Shown here: positions 48,961 through 58,322 of the stretch, piece by piece | Layout: every line of letters begins with the position of its first letter | How positions within the stretch are numbered: position 1 is the stretch's first letter | DNA from: Caecibacter massiliensis | GTDB taxonomy: Bacteria > Bacillota > Negativicutes > Veillonellales > Megasphaeraceae | Length of the DNA stretch: 64,000 bases | NCBI GenBank assembly: GCA_900095875.1 | Contig: LT608311.1 | Span: forward strand, 310,001 to 374,000 | Direction of reading: 5' to 3' | The notes under the pieces: model-generated | Database searches by the model: none | What the model was told of the DNA's origin: nothing | The model's input: the letters and a program-made list of their open reading frames with translations, nothing else | Position numbers and translations under genes: made by a program

Positions 48961-49073
48961 TAATTTTATTCTGGCTTGATAGCAGATGAATCTATCTTCA
49001 AATTTTCTGTAATCGCTTGAAAAAATCAGTACTCTAAAGAGCTATCTCTGAGATGTTGCCAAAAAAGGTAAGG

Positions 49074-49205
49074 TCAAATATCGAGTCCCGAACATACTTC
49101 CTGATCCAGTACCTGTAACAGGCCGATGTAGTCTTCTTTGATGTGGCGGTAGATGTCCTGTGCCGTTTCTTCATTACGTTGGATTATCGCCTCAATCGTG
49201 CGACA
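49074..49205 (-). pseudogene. Possible remnant of a GntR/FCD-type regulator C-terminus
   Basis: Just downstream of mutM on the same strand, an open stretch reads TIEAIIQRNEETAQDIYRH followed by IKEDYIGLLQVLDQE. This resembles the last helices of an FCD ligand domain (the pattern AI..RDEE.A....H). It lacks a start codon, a DNA-binding domain and a ribosome site. If correctly read it is a leftover of a deleted regulator; the match is short and from memory. Confidence 0.35.
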
Positions 49206-49210
49206 AGCCC

Positions 49211-50035
49211 CTACGTTTGACACTTCGGGCAGTAGTGGGTACCGCGGCCGTTCAGTTTCGTGTATTCGATAGTCGTGCCGCAGACCGTACACGGCATGCC
49301 TTCCCGGCCGTAGACGCGAAGGTTGTCCTGGTTCTGTCCTTCTTTGCCATTGCCACTGATAAAGTTGCGGATTGTCGTGCCACCGTGTTCCAGGCCTTCC
49401 CGGAGGACGGCGACGATGGCTTCATGAAGACGGACCGCTTCTTTTTTCGTGACTTTATCGCTATGACGCATGGGCCGGATGCCCGCCCGGAACAGGGCTT
49501 CATCTACGTAAATATTACCAAGTCCGGCTATCTTCGATTGATCCATGAGGACCGTTTTGACAGGCCGGCTGGTCTGTTTTAACAGGCCGTACAGGTATGC
49601 TTCTGTAAATTCGGTACTAATCGCGTCCGGCCCCAGACTGTCATAGCCTTTAATGCCCGTCGGTCCTTGGGATGGAACGAGCCAGAGACAGCCGAGCGTA
49701 CGGATATCCCGGTATAACAGCCATCCCTGGCTGAGAGTAAACGTGATATGGACAGCCCGGCCGGCATACTTACCGGGATGGTCTTCATAGAGCAGACTAC
49801 CCGTCATGCGCATATGGGCCAGAAACGACCAGGGGCCGCTACAGTGGATAAATAGATACTTTCCCTTACGACTCACGCCTTCAATGGTCTGTCCTGTTAA
49901 AGCAGTGGCAAAGCGGTCCGCCGTCGTGTTCCGAATGAGACGTGGCAAATCCGTCTCTACCTGAGTAATCATCTTCCCTCTGATATGGTCATCGATGAAA
50001 CCTCGTATCGTTTCTACTTCCGGCAATTCAGGCAT
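49211..50035 (-). CDS. mutM: Formamidopyrimidine-DNA glycosylase
   Basis: A 274-residue base-excision repair enzyme that removes 8-oxoguanine and formamidopyrimidines and nicks the strand. It starts MPELPEVETIRG, giving the catalytic N-terminal Pro after Met removal and the conserved Glu. The conserved Lys region SRKGKYLF is near 57, and the helix-two-turn-helix contains AGLGNIYVDEALF. The C-terminal zinc finger is complete (CTVCGTTIEYT and THYCPKCQ). It follows polA with a ten-base gap, a common polA-mutM pairing that suggests one operon. Confidence 0.96.
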   Translation of the reverse strand: MPELPEVETIRGFIDDHIRGKMITQVETDLPRLIRNTTADRFATALTGQTIEGVSRKGKYLFIHCSGPWSFLAHMRMTGSLLYEDHPGKYAGRAVHITFTLSQGWLLYRDIRTLGCLWLVPSQGPTGIKGYDSLGPDAISTEFTEAYLYGLLKQTSRPVKTVLMDQSKIAGLGNIYVDEALFRAGIRPMRHSDKVTKKEAVRLHEAIVAVLREGLEHGGTTIRNFISGNGKEGQNQDNLRVYGREGMPCTVCGTTIEYTKLNGRGTHYCPKCQT

Positions 50036-50045
50036 ATAGGTTCAC

Positions 50046-52628
50046 CTACTTTGCTTCTTCCCAGTTAGAACCACTGTGGATATCGACTACGAGGGGGACA
50101 GACAGTTCGACGATGTTTTCCATCGTGTCTTTCAGCAGTCGTTCTACTTCTGCTTTTTCCGCCTCTGGCACTTCCAGAACCAGTTCGTCGTGAACCTGTA
50201 CCAGAATCCGGCTCTTAAGCTGGCGCTGTTCCAATTTATCCTGTACGGCATTCATAGCCAGCTTTATGATATCGGCAGCACTTCCCTGGATAGGCGTATT
50301 CATAGCCGTCCGTTCGGCAAAAGAACGGCGGGTAAAATTCTTGCTGTTGATTTCCGGCAGTGCCCGGATGCGTCCGAACATGGTATGAGTCATACCGCTT
50401 TCCCGGGCTTCGGAGACCAGTTTTTCCATATATCCATGGACACAGTTGTAGCGGGCAAAATAGGATTCAATATATTCTTTGGCCTGCTTGCGGGAGATGG
50501 AAATATTGCGGGCCAGGCCAAAGTCGCTGATTCCATAGATGATGCCGAAGTTGACAGCTTTAGCATGAGATCGCTGTTCCGATGTTACATCATCAAGAGG
50601 AATGCCAAACACTTCCGATGCCGTCCGCCGGTGGATATCCTGTCCCTTTTTAAAACCGTCTATCATCGTCGGATCCTGTGACAAATGAGCCAGCAGGCGC
50701 AGTTCAATCTGCGAATAATCGCCAGAGACGATGTAGTCATATCCTTCTCCCGGTATGAACAGGGACCGTATTTTCCGCCCCTGTTCCGTGCGGATGGGAA
50801 TATTCTGGAGATTGGGATCGGAACTGCTAAGGCGTCCCGTCGCCGTGACCATCTGGTTAAAGGACGTATAAATCCGGCCTGTTTCCCGGGAAATAAGAGG
50901 TTCCAATCCTTCGAGATACGTGGAAATCAGCTTCTTTAACGCCCGGAATTGTAAAATCTTATCAATCATGGGATGCTTGTCCCGGAGTTCTTCCAGTACG
51001 GAAGAATCGGTTGAATATCCCGTCTTCGTCTTTTTAATGACCGGAAGCTGCAGCTTTTCGAACAGAATCTGCCCCAGTTGCTTGGGGGAATTGATATTAA
51101 ACACTTCGCCCGCATCGTCATAAATAGACTGTTCCAGTTCATCAGCTTTCAGTGACAGTTCCCGTTCCATTTCCTGCAGGCGCGTTTCATCGACAGCAAA
51201 GCCATTCATTTCCATGACAGCCAGCGTATGGATGAGCGGTTCTTCGATGGATTGATATAACTCATCCAGCTTAAATTCTTCCAGAGACTGTTTTTCTTTT
51301 GGCCAGAGAGCATACACAAATGCAGCTCCTTCATCACAGCGCACCGTATTCGGTGCTTCCGGATTTTCAGCCAGCGGCACGGCAAACTTTTCCGATAAAT
51401 AGGTCAGGCCATACGCAGTCCGCGTCGGATCAAGCAAATATGCCGCCAGAGTGACATCGGCCAGGGGAAGTTTTTTCCCCGTGGCAGCCCATACGGTTTT
51501 CGAAAGCCTCTTGCCATCCGATGTAATGACCAGGCTTGCTTTTGAAAGAGCAGCCAGCCATTTAGCAGCGTCTTCACTGGGAATCTGCAGGATGCCATCA
51601 GCTGTTGCCAGAGACAGGTAGGTCACATGAGGCACGGGAAGTGCCGCATCATACAGGGCTTCCACGGCTACAGTCATGCCGGAAAGCTTTTCCGGCTGCC
51701 ATTGGGAAGGATCGAGATATGACAGCGTCACCGCGTCCGCCTTAGGAGCAATATGGGAAAACCGGTCAAACGAAGCAAACCGTTCTAGAAGATTCTTGAA
51801 TCCGAGCTGACGGAACAGACTAGCCACATCTTCTTCCCTCGGCTGTGGTACAAAATCATCCAGGGAATAGGTCAATGGCACATCACAGCGGATGGTAGCC
51901 AACTGTTTGGAAAGAAACGCCGAGTCCTTATTCATGCTCAGCTTTTCTTTCAGCTTTTTGCCGCTTACATCGTCGATATGATCATAGACGCCTTCTACAC
52001 TGTGAAACTGGGAAATCAGCTTTAATGCCGTTTTTTCTCCTACGCCGGGCACGCCGGGGATATTATCTGCCGTATCTCCCATAAGTGCCTTCATATCGAT
52101 GACCTGAGCCGGCGTATAGCCATATTCTTCTTCCATGACCTGCGGCGTCACGGCCAGCATATTGGTGATTCCTTTTTTCGTCAGATGAACAGTCACACAG
52201 TCATCGACAAGCTGCAGTGCGTCACGGTCCCCTGTGACGACGGCAATATCGAGATTCTCTTTTTCCAGTCCCCGTGCCAGTGTGCCGATGATGTCGTCCC
52301 CTTCATATCCTTCCTGCTCCAGAATACATATTCCAAGGCACTGGAGCACTTCGCGGATCAGGGCAAACTGTGGGCGCAGTTCATCGGGAGCCGGTTTCCG
52401 CGTCCCTTTGTACTCGCTGTACAATTCATTGCGGAAAGTATGTTTATCCTTATCGAATGCTACGGCTACATATTTCGGGTCCAGTTGTTCATACAGCTTC
52501 AAAAGCATGTTCAAAAAGCCATAGACGGCATTTGTATAGTTCCCCTGACTGTCTGTCAGTACGGGAATCGCATAAAATGCACGGTATAGCAGGCTGTTTC
52601 CATCGATGATGGCAATTTTATCTTTCAT
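50046..52628 (-). CDS. polA: DNA polymerase I
   Basis: An 860-residue A-family polymerase for repair and Okazaki fragment processing. The 5'-3' exonuclease domain begins MKDKIAIIDGNSLLYRAFYAIP and contains GYEGDDIIGTLAR and MGDTADNIPGVPGVGEKTA. The polymerase domain has SGDYSQIELRLLAHLS, RSHAKAVNFGIIYG and VQVHDELVLEVP. The middle 3'-5' exonuclease region (about 290-430) lacks the usual Asp-x-Glu metal site, reading MTVAVEALYDA, so proofreading is probably absent, as in other Gram-positive Pol I enzymes. The ATG has an AGAGGTT site. Confidence 0.96.
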   Translation of the reverse strand: MKDKIAIIDGNSLLYRAFYAIPVLTDSQGNYTNAVYGFLNMLLKLYEQLDPKYVAVAFDKDKHTFRNELYSEYKGTRKPAPDELRPQFALIREVLQCLGICILEQEGYEGDDIIGTLARGLEKENLDIAVVTGDRDALQLVDDCVTVHLTKKGITNMLAVTPQVMEEEYGYTPAQVIDMKALMGDTADNIPGVPGVGEKTALKLISQFHSVEGVYDHIDDVSGKKLKEKLSMNKDSAFLSKQLATIRCDVPLTYSLDDFVPQPREEDVASLFRQLGFKNLLERFASFDRFSHIAPKADAVTLSYLDPSQWQPEKLSGMTVAVEALYDAALPVPHVTYLSLATADGILQIPSEDAAKWLAALSKASLVITSDGKRLSKTVWAATGKKLPLADVTLAAYLLDPTRTAYGLTYLSEKFAVPLAENPEAPNTVRCDEGAAFVYALWPKEKQSLEEFKLDELYQSIEEPLIHTLAVMEMNGFAVDETRLQEMERELSLKADELEQSIYDDAGEVFNINSPKQLGQILFEKLQLPVIKKTKTGYSTDSSVLEELRDKHPMIDKILQFRALKKLISTYLEGLEPLISRETGRIYTSFNQMVTATGRLSSSDPNLQNIPIRTEQGRKIRSLFIPGEGYDYIVSGDYSQIELRLLAHLSQDPTMIDGFKKGQDIHRRTASEVFGIPLDDVTSEQRSHAKAVNFGIIYGISDFGLARNISISRKQAKEYIESYFARYNCVHGYMEKLVSEARESGMTHTMFGRIRALPEINSKNFTRRSFAERTAMNTPIQGSAADIIKLAMNAVQDKLEQRQLKSRILVQVHDELVLEVPEAEKAEVERLLKDTMENIVELSVPLVVDIHSGSNWEEAK

Positions 52629-52658
52629 ACTAACCTCTATCCTCTGCGTAAGCGTCCC

Positions 52659-53042
52659 CTAACGGTGGCGCAGCAGCGTTTTTACAATCTGATACACTAA
52701 GATGATGACCGCACCTCCCAGCAGATACGGCAATGCCAGTATCAAGAAGCCCAGTGCGCTGATGATAATAGCCAGGACACAGAAAATGATAAAGCCGATG
52801 GCCAGCTTGATACGCAGGGGCAGGCCGTGAGTCATATAAATATGGACATTGGACTGACTTTCTTCCTGTTCCTTTTTTTCTTCATAGACAGTGCCGTCTT
52901 CGTTAATGGTCTGTCCTTTGAAATTATCACGTTCGTCATCAGACAAGACAGAAGCTCCGCGGTTTTCTACCTCTGCCTGGTGGCAGCGTTCGCAAAGTCC
53001 GTCCGGATAGACTGCTTCATTATCACAATAGCGGCATTTCAT
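52659..53042 (-). CDS. Zinc-ribbon membrane protein of unknown function
   Basis: A 127-residue protein. Two CxxC pairs form an N-terminal zinc ribbon (MKCRYCDNEAV and GLCERCHQAEV), followed by an acidic Gln/Glu-rich linker and two adjacent hydrophobic helices (LAIGFIIFCVLAIIISALGF and LILALPYLLGGAVIILVYQI), ending RHR. The ATG at 53040-53042 has a perfect AGGAGGA site. It lies between smpB and polA in the same direction. No function is recognised. Confidence 0.7.
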   Translation of the reverse strand: MKCRYCDNEAVYPDGLCERCHQAEVENRGASVLSDDERDNFKGQTINEDGTVYEEKKEQEESQSNVHIYMTHGLPLRIKLAIGFIIFCVLAIIISALGFLILALPYLLGGAVIILVYQIVKTLLRHR

Positions 53043-53056
53043 GGTATTCCTCCTCA

Positions 53057-53524
53057 TCAGCGCCGTTCTTTCATGCGCCGTTCTATATCGCGTTTTGCTT
53101 CTTTTTCGGCCAGGGCCTGACGCTTATCATACAGTTTTTTACCACTGACCAGGGCCACTGTTACCTTTACCTTTCCCTTTTTGAAATACAGGTTCAGCGG
53201 AATCAGAGTATACCCCTTTTCTTTTGTCTTGCCAAACAATTTCAGTATTTCATACTTATGCATGAGAAGACGCCGTGTCCGCAGGGGATCATGATTAAAC
53301 CGGTTCCCCTGTTCATACGGACTGATATGCATTCCCAGCAGGAGTAATTCCCCATGCTCAATGCGGCAGAAACTATCCTTCAGGTTTGCCTTTCCCTGAC
53401 GCAGGGACTTAACTTCCGTCCCTGTCAGGGCAATACCGGCTTCGTACGTTTCATGTATAAAATAATCATGACGGGCCTTGCGGTTTTCCGCAATATATTT
53501 TACCCCGCTCGTTCCTTTTGCCAA
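53057..53524 (-). CDS. smpB: tmRNA-binding protein SmpB
   Basis: A 155-residue partner of tmRNA in ribosome rescue. Family landmarks are complete: [60 protein letters not shown] and RLLMHKYEI. The basic C-terminal tail ([23 protein letters not shown]) inserts into the decoding centre. The start codon is TTG at 53522-53524 with a GAGGAA site seven bases upstream. It follows rnr by 12 bases, the common rnr-smpB pairing; no tmRNA gene is seen beside it. Confidence 0.96.
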   Translation of the reverse strand: MAKGTSGVKYIAENRKARHDYFIHETYEAGIALTGTEVKSLRQGKANLKDSFCRIEHGELLLLGMHISPYEQGNRFNHDPLRTRRLLMHKYEILKLFGKTKEKGYTLIPLNLYFKKGKVKVTVALVSGKKLYDKRQALAEKEAKRDIERRMKERR

Positions 53525-53536
53525 CGCGTGGTTCCT

Positions 53537-55864
53537 CTACTTTCTGCCCGTCTTGCGGCCTTTGCGGGCTTTCTTCTTCTTTGTCTTGCGGCCGCTCTTC
53601 TTTACTCTGCTGTTTTTCTTGTTTTTCTTTCCCTTTTTATCTTTCTTGCCCGGTTTATGACCGGCATCATTCATCCAGTCCCGTTTCGTCGTTTCCTTAC
53701 TGCGATGATGTCTCTTTTCCATACTGGCCGCCATGCGCTGCTGCAAATCTTCCAGTGAATCGACCCGGCCCGGTACAAAATCGATTTCACACCGGTCGGT
53801 ATTCACTTTTGCCAGAGTAACTTCTATGGAATCGCCCAGACGGTACACATGACCTCCGAGACGGCCGCGCATCGTATAGGACGCTTCATCGAATTCATAA
53901 TCGTCATCAGTCAGCAGCGATATATGAATCAATCCTTCAATACCATTTTCCAGACCGACAAACAACCCGAATGACGTAATACCCGTTATGTGGGCATCGA
54001 AGGCTTCACCGACAAAAGGCACCATGTATTCTGCCTTTTTGAGGTCATCCGTCTCCCGTTCCGCTTCCACAGCGACCCGTTCCCGCGTACTGGCCTGGTC
54101 AGCGGCCTGTGTATGGAAAGACAGGGATAGACTGGCTTCTTTTTCTGTCAGCTTCCCTTCGCTCTGGAACTGGCGGATGAGGCGGTGCACCATCAGGTCC
54201 GGGTACCGCCGGATAGGTGACGTGAAATGAGTGTAACATTTCGAGGCCAGGCCGAAATGACCGGCATTGACCGTCGAATAACGCGCCTGCTGCATGGAGC
54301 GCAGGGCAATCGTCTGCACGACCGCTTCAGCATCGGTACCCTTCGATTTTTCGATGAGCTGCTGGAAATCGGCCGGTTTCACCTCATCGGCATCGGGTAC
54401 AGGCAGGTCAAAACTGGAAAGGACGGTCCGCATCATTTCCAGCCGTTCCGGTTCCGGTATTTCATGGATACGGTACACACTGGGATTGCCACTGTCACGA
54501 AGATAGGACGCAACGGTTTCATTGGCAATCAGCATACTTTCTTCGACAATCTGTTCGGCAATGGAACGGTCCCGGCGTTCCAACCGCAGTGGTTTGCCAT
54601 CGGGATCGAGTATGACTTTGTATTCCGGGAAATCAAAATCAATAGCCCCGCGGCGCAGGCGCATGGCTTTTAAAATATCTGATAATTCCCGAAGCTCCCG
54701 GAGCATCGGCATAAAAGGCCGCAGATCATCGGGAACGATGCCTTCGAGGAGTGCTTTTTTTACTTCGTGATAATTGCAGCGCCGTTTAACCTGGATGACA
54801 GCCGGACCGATGTCGGCATGGACGACCTGTCCCTGGGAATCGATTTCCATGACGCAGGTCATGGAATAGCGGTCCTGGCCGGCATTGAGACTGCAGATGC
54901 CATTGGAAAGTACGGTCGGCAGCATGGGAATGACCCGGTCTACGAGATAGACACTAGTACCGCGGTTGTACGCTTCCTGGTCTATCGCCGACTGGGGCCG
55001 GACATACCAGCTGACATCAGCAATATAGACGCCCAGACGGTAATTCCCGTTGGGAAGGCGGACGACATCGATGGCATCGTCGAGGTCCTTGGCATCTTCG
55101 CTATCTATGGTAATCAGATTCCGGTCCCGGTAATCCCGTCTGTCCGCTGTCGGTACGACCGTCTGATTGATGGCTTCGGCTTCTTTCTTGACGGCTTCCG
55201 GAAAATCAAAAGGCAGTCCGTGCCGGGCCATAATGACCTTGATATCCAGGTCTTTATCTCCGTCATATCCCAGGACTTCCGCAATTTCACCTTCCGCTTT
55301 CCGGTTTTCTTCGGGCCAGCGGGTAATCCTGACCAGCACTCTGGCGCTGCTTCTCGCATTCAGAGTCTTATCCAGAGGGACATAAATGTCTTCCCGCAGC
55401 CGTTCATCGTCGGGGATGACAAACCCACAGTTCTGCTGCCGGTCATAGGTCCCGACGACGGTCGTATTGGCCCGTTCGATAATGCGGATGATTTCCCCTT
55501 CCTGCCTGTGTCCGCGGCTGCTCTGCAACAGCCGGACCTGCACTTTATCATTATTCATGGCCGTATGACGGTTCGATTCGGTGATGTAAACATCTTCTTT
55601 CAGGTCATTAGTGATGACGAACCCGAAATTTTTCGTATATCCTTTATAAATACCTGTAATTTCCGCACTTTTTTGTGCTGCCAGGTACCGCTCGCCAGCG
55701 ATTCTCATAAGCACACCACTCCTTGCCAGTTCATCAAAAACCGTAAACAGCTGTGCCAGTTGTCCGCCTTTCAAATCCAGTTGCTCGGCACAATCTTCAA
55801 CAGTGGCACCTTCTTCAGTCTTACTACATATATTTATTATATCATGAGCGAGTTGTTTATCCAT
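53537..55864 (-). CDS. rnr: Ribonuclease R
   Basis: A 775-residue processive 3'-5' exoribonuclease of the RNase II family. The order is an N-terminal winged helix, cold-shock domains, the RNB catalytic domain with RNLITIDSEDAKDLDDAIDV near 260-280 carrying the metal-binding Asp residues, an S1 domain (AHITGITSFGLFVGLENGIEGLIH), and an unusually lysine/arginine-rich tail. The start is the ATG at 55862-55864 (MDKQLAHDII) after GGAGAAGATA; a longer frame has no ribosome site. It follows secG and precedes smpB, a standard Firmicutes order. Confidence 0.95.
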   Translation of the reverse strand: MDKQLAHDIINICSKTEEGATVEDCAEQLDLKGGQLAQLFTVFDELARSGVLMRIAGERYLAAQKSAEITGIYKGYTKNFGFVITNDLKEDVYITESNRHTAMNNDKVQVRLLQSSRGHRQEGEIIRIIERANTTVVGTYDRQQNCGFVIPDDERLREDIYVPLDKTLNARSSARVLVRITRWPEENRKAEGEIAEVLGYDGDKDLDIKVIMARHGLPFDFPEAVKKEAEAINQTVVPTADRRDYRDRNLITIDSEDAKDLDDAIDVVRLPNGNYRLGVYIADVSWYVRPQSAIDQEAYNRGTSVYLVDRVIPMLPTVLSNGICSLNAGQDRYSMTCVMEIDSQGQVVHADIGPAVIQVKRRCNYHEVKKALLEGIVPDDLRPFMPMLRELRELSDILKAMRLRRGAIDFDFPEYKVILDPDGKPLRLERRDRSIAEQIVEESMLIANETVASYLRDSGNPSVYRIHEIPEPERLEMMRTVLSSFDLPVPDADEVKPADFQQLIEKSKGTDAEAVVQTIALRSMQQARYSTVNAGHFGLASKCYTHFTSPIRRYPDLMVHRLIRQFQSEGKLTEKEASLSLSFHTQAADQASTRERVAVEAERETDDLKKAEYMVPFVGEAFDAHITGITSFGLFVGLENGIEGLIHISLLTDDDYEFDEASYTMRGRLGGHVYRLGDSIEVTLAKVNTDRCEIDFVPGRVDSLEDLQQRMAASMEKRHHRSKETTKRDWMNDAGHKPGKKDKKGKKNKKNSRVKKSGRKTKKKKARKGRKTGRK

Positions 55865-55938
55865 TATCTTCTCCAGTAAAAAGGGAATGATGATACAAAA
55901 TTTCCGTATTGCGTCATCGTGAAGGATCATCGTGTGTA

Positions 55939-55970
55939 GAAAAAAGAGGCTGCCCGGTAAGACAGCCTCT
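55939..55970 (-). terminator. Rho-independent terminator between secG and rnr
   Basis: Stem agaggctg (55945-55952) pairs with cagcctct (55963-55970). An A-run on the plus strand to its left gives a minus-strand T-tail. It probably ends or attenuates the upstream sigH-secG transcript before rnr. Confidence 0.75.
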
Positions 55971-56047
55971 GTTACGTTTGAAGTTTAAAGCAAAGGAAAA
56001 CCTGCGTGAGACACATCCGTCATCACGCCGCTTCTCCTGTATCCGGC

Positions 56048-56284
56048 TCAATATGTGTTCAGCAGTCTTCCCAGAACAAGGGTAAAAATCGTAAAGGCAA
56101 CTGACAAGATAATCGTAAGCTTGGACAATAACGCATCCATACCACGGGCTCTGCTGCCAAATAAGTCTTCAGCACCACCGCCAAAGCCGGCACCCATCCC
56201 CTGTGTCTTACTTTTCTGAGCGACAACGACACCGATAATCAGCAATGCCAAAATGACTACTATAATTTCTAATGCGGTAATCAC
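56048..56284 (-). CDS. secG: Protein translocase subunit SecG
   Basis: A 78-residue inner-membrane subunit of the SecYEG channel with two hydrophobic helices (ALEIIVVILALLIIGVVVAQ and LTIILSVAFTIFTLVLGRLL) flanking the Gly-rich loop QGMGAGFGGGAEDLFGSRARG typical of SecG. The start is GTG at 56282-56284 with AGGAGG seven bases upstream; a longer ATG version overlaps the ribosome site. It lies between sigH and rnr, as in many Firmicutes. Confidence 0.93.
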   Translation of the reverse strand: MITALEIIVVILALLIIGVVVAQKSKTQGMGAGFGGGAEDLFGSRARGMDALLSKLTIILSVAFTIFTLVLGRLLNTY

Positions 56285-56328
56285 AATAATCCTCCTCACA
56301 TAACACACTTAACGGTACTATTGTACAC

Positions 56329-57021
56329 TCATTTCTCTTTTCTATCAATAGGTTCTTTCCCATTATTTTCCTTATCCCGCATTTCCAGATACCGTTCCAG
56401 TTTCCGTTTGACCCGTTGCAACGCATTATCAATGGATTTGACATGGCGGTGAAGCTCCTGGGACATTTCATTATACGACTTGCCTTCCAGATAGGCAATC
56501 AGCACCTGCCATTCCAGATCACTCAGGACTTCGTTCATTTTCAGTTCAATATCTGCAAAATTTTCCCGGCTGATAATGAGTTCTTCCGGATCTGAAACGG
56601 GAGCTGCCGAAACGACATCCATCAGTGTCCGTTCCGACTCATCTGTGTAAATCGGTTTATTCAGGGATACATACGAATTGAGGGGAATATGTTTCTGCCG
56701 CGTCGCCGTCTTGATAGCTGTTATAATCTGCCTTGTCACGCAGAGGTCGGCAAAGGCCCGGAACGACGCCTGTTTATCGCCGCGGAAATCGCGGGTTGCC
56801 TTATACAGGCCAATCATGCCTTCCTGAATAATATCTTCTTTATCTGCTCCGATGAGGAAATACGAGCGTGCCTTGGCTTTTACAAAATTTCTGTACTTGT
56901 GGACAATATAATCGGTCGCCCCGGCATCATGCTCTTCCTGTGCCATGCGGACAATTTCTTCATCAGTCAGATCTTTGAATCTGTCCATTTTTTTCATCAT
57001 CGCTTGTTTCATTGACCGCAT
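56329..57021 (-). CDS. sigH: RNA polymerase sigma-H family factor
   Basis: A 230-residue sigma-70 family factor of the SigH/Spo0H type. Region 2 is clear (IVHKYRNFVKAKARSYFLIGADKEDIIQEGMIGLYKATRDFRGD), as is the region 4 helix-turn-helix (LEGKSYNEMSQELHRHVKSIDNALQRVKRKLE). It ends with a lysine-rich tail. It sits after rlmB and the NYN protein, as in Bacillus. In non-sporulating relatives the role may be competence or stress; that is inference. Confidence 0.93.
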   Translation of the reverse strand: MRSMKQAMMKKMDRFKDLTDEEIVRMAQEEHDAGATDYIVHKYRNFVKAKARSYFLIGADKEDIIQEGMIGLYKATRDFRGDKQASFRAFADLCVTRQIITAIKTATRQKHIPLNSYVSLNKPIYTDESERTLMDVVSAAPVSDPEELIISRENFADIELKMNEVLSDLEWQVLIAYLEGKSYNEMSQELHRHVKSIDNALQRVKRKLERYLEMRDKENNGKEPIDRKEK

Positions 57022-57033
57022 GTACCTGCTTTC

Positions 57034-57561
57034 TTATTTTGATCTGCGGATTTTCTCCAGTTTTTCGAGGACATCACCGTTCTTTACATGATATACGACT
57101 TCGTTGCGGCTGCTGCCCTCTGTGAGAACATTCGTATGCTCATATTGCTTCATTTCCTGCCGGCTGCGCTGTACATCTTCTGCCAGTTCCCGCGCAGTCA
57201 CGCGGTAAGCGCCAGTGCCAAGGATCTGGTTCTGTTCCGGACCATCGGACGTCGCAACGTAAATACTGCGTCGTTCATTCCGGTGTTCATAGACCAGTTT
57301 TTCAATACGGCTGTCCGCCGTTTCTTCCTTGTCCGTAAAAATGATCTCACAATCGCGGCCCAGTTTCATGCTCTTTTCTGGCTCTTCCGTATACATGGCA
57401 TCAAAGACAAGTACCAGCATATATCCCTTGGATTTGCCATAACTGGCCAGTATGTCGATCAGTTTTTCCCTGGCATGTTCCAGCGATTCCCGGGCCAGGG
57501 GCTGTAAAGACGACCAGGCAAAAATAATGTTATATCCATCTACTACCAATAAATCTTTCAT
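57034..57561 (-). CDS. NYN-domain ribonuclease-like protein (YacP/Rae1 family)
   Basis: A 175-residue NYN (PIN-like) protein. It begins MKDLLVVDGYNIIFAW with the metal-binding Asp, continues VLVFDAMY and RIEKLVYEH, and has ATSDGPEQNQILGTGAYRV near 105-123 holding further acidic residues. YacP of Bacillus (Rae1) is a ribosome-associated endoribonuclease, so mRNA cleavage is the likely role. It overlaps rlmB by four bases (ATGA), showing translational coupling within the cysS-mrnC-rlmB-yacP-sigH run. Confidence 0.9.
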   Translation of the reverse strand: MKDLLVVDGYNIIFAWSSLQPLARESLEHAREKLIDILASYGKSKGYMLVLVFDAMYTEEPEKSMKLGRDCEIIFTDKEETADSRIEKLVYEHRNERRSIYVATSDGPEQNQILGTGAYRVTARELAEDVQRSRQEMKQYEHTNVLTEGSSRNEVVYHVKNGDVLEKLEKIRRSK

Positions 57562-58310
57562 GGCTGCGTCACCACCTGCCGCTGCCGCACGGCTTCATAT
57601 ATGAGCAAAGCCGCCGCCACAGACGCGTTAAGAGAGTTGACATGACCGAACATGGGAATCTGTACCAGCACATCACACGTTTCTTTGACCAGCCGCGACA
57701 TGCCTCTGCCTTCACTGCCGATGACCAGTACAATGGGCTCCGTCAATGAGCTGTGGAAATAATCCACCGTGCCATCCATATCGGCACCGATAATCCAGAA
57801 GCCCCGCTTTTTCAGCTTCTTCAGGAGCTGCGTGGTGTTTCCAACTGGTACGATAGGCATGTATTCGATAGCACCGGCACTCGTTTTTCCCACCGTTTCA
57901 TTCAGGGGAGCACTGCGCCGCTTCGGTACCAAGACGGCATGGACACCAGCACATTCGGCAGTCCGGATGATAGCCCCCAGATTATGGACATCTTCGATGC
58001 CATCGAGTAGCACCAGAAAGGGAACTTCTTCTTTCGCTTCAACATCGGCCAGTACATCGGTCAGATCAGCAAAGTCAATGGCCGCTGCCATAGCTACGAC
58101 GCCCTGATGGCGTTCATCCGGAGCCAGGCGGTGCAATACTTTCGGAGGAACGTTTTCGATGAGAATCCCCCGTTCACCAGCCAGCTCCCGGATGCGTTCC
58201 AGAGCCGGTGCCTGATTGCCTGCCGCCAGATAGATTTTTGAAATAGACCGGCCTGCCCGCAGCGCCTCTGTCACGCTGTTGCGGCCGATAATCATACTTT
58301 CCTTACTCAT
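57558..58310 (-). CDS. rlmB: 23S rRNA (guanosine-2'-O-)-methyltransferase RlmB
   Basis: A 250-residue SPOUT/TrmH-family methyltransferase modifying the 23S rRNA P-loop region. The N-terminal substrate-binding domain starts IIGRNSVTEALRAGRSI. The trefoil-knot domain contains DGIEDVHNLGAIIRTAECAGVHAV, VIGSEGRGMSRLVKETCD and the final IPMFGHVNSLNASVAAALLIYEAVRQ. The ATG has an AGGAGATACT site. It overlaps the NYN gene by four bases and follows mrnC by 12. The MrnC-RlmB pairing is conserved in Firmicutes. Confidence 0.95.
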   Translation of the reverse strand: MSKESMIIGRNSVTEALRAGRSISKIYLAAGNQAPALERIRELAGERGILIENVPPKVLHRLAPDERHQGVVAMAAAIDFADLTDVLADVEAKEEVPFLVLLDGIEDVHNLGAIIRTAECAGVHAVLVPKRRSAPLNETVGKTSAGAIEYMPIVPVGNTTQLLKKLKKRGFWIIGADMDGTVDYFHSSLTEPIVLVIGSEGRGMSRLVKETCDVLVQIPMFGHVNSLNASVAAALLIYEAVRQRQVVTQP

Positions 58311-58322
58311 AGTATCTCCTCA

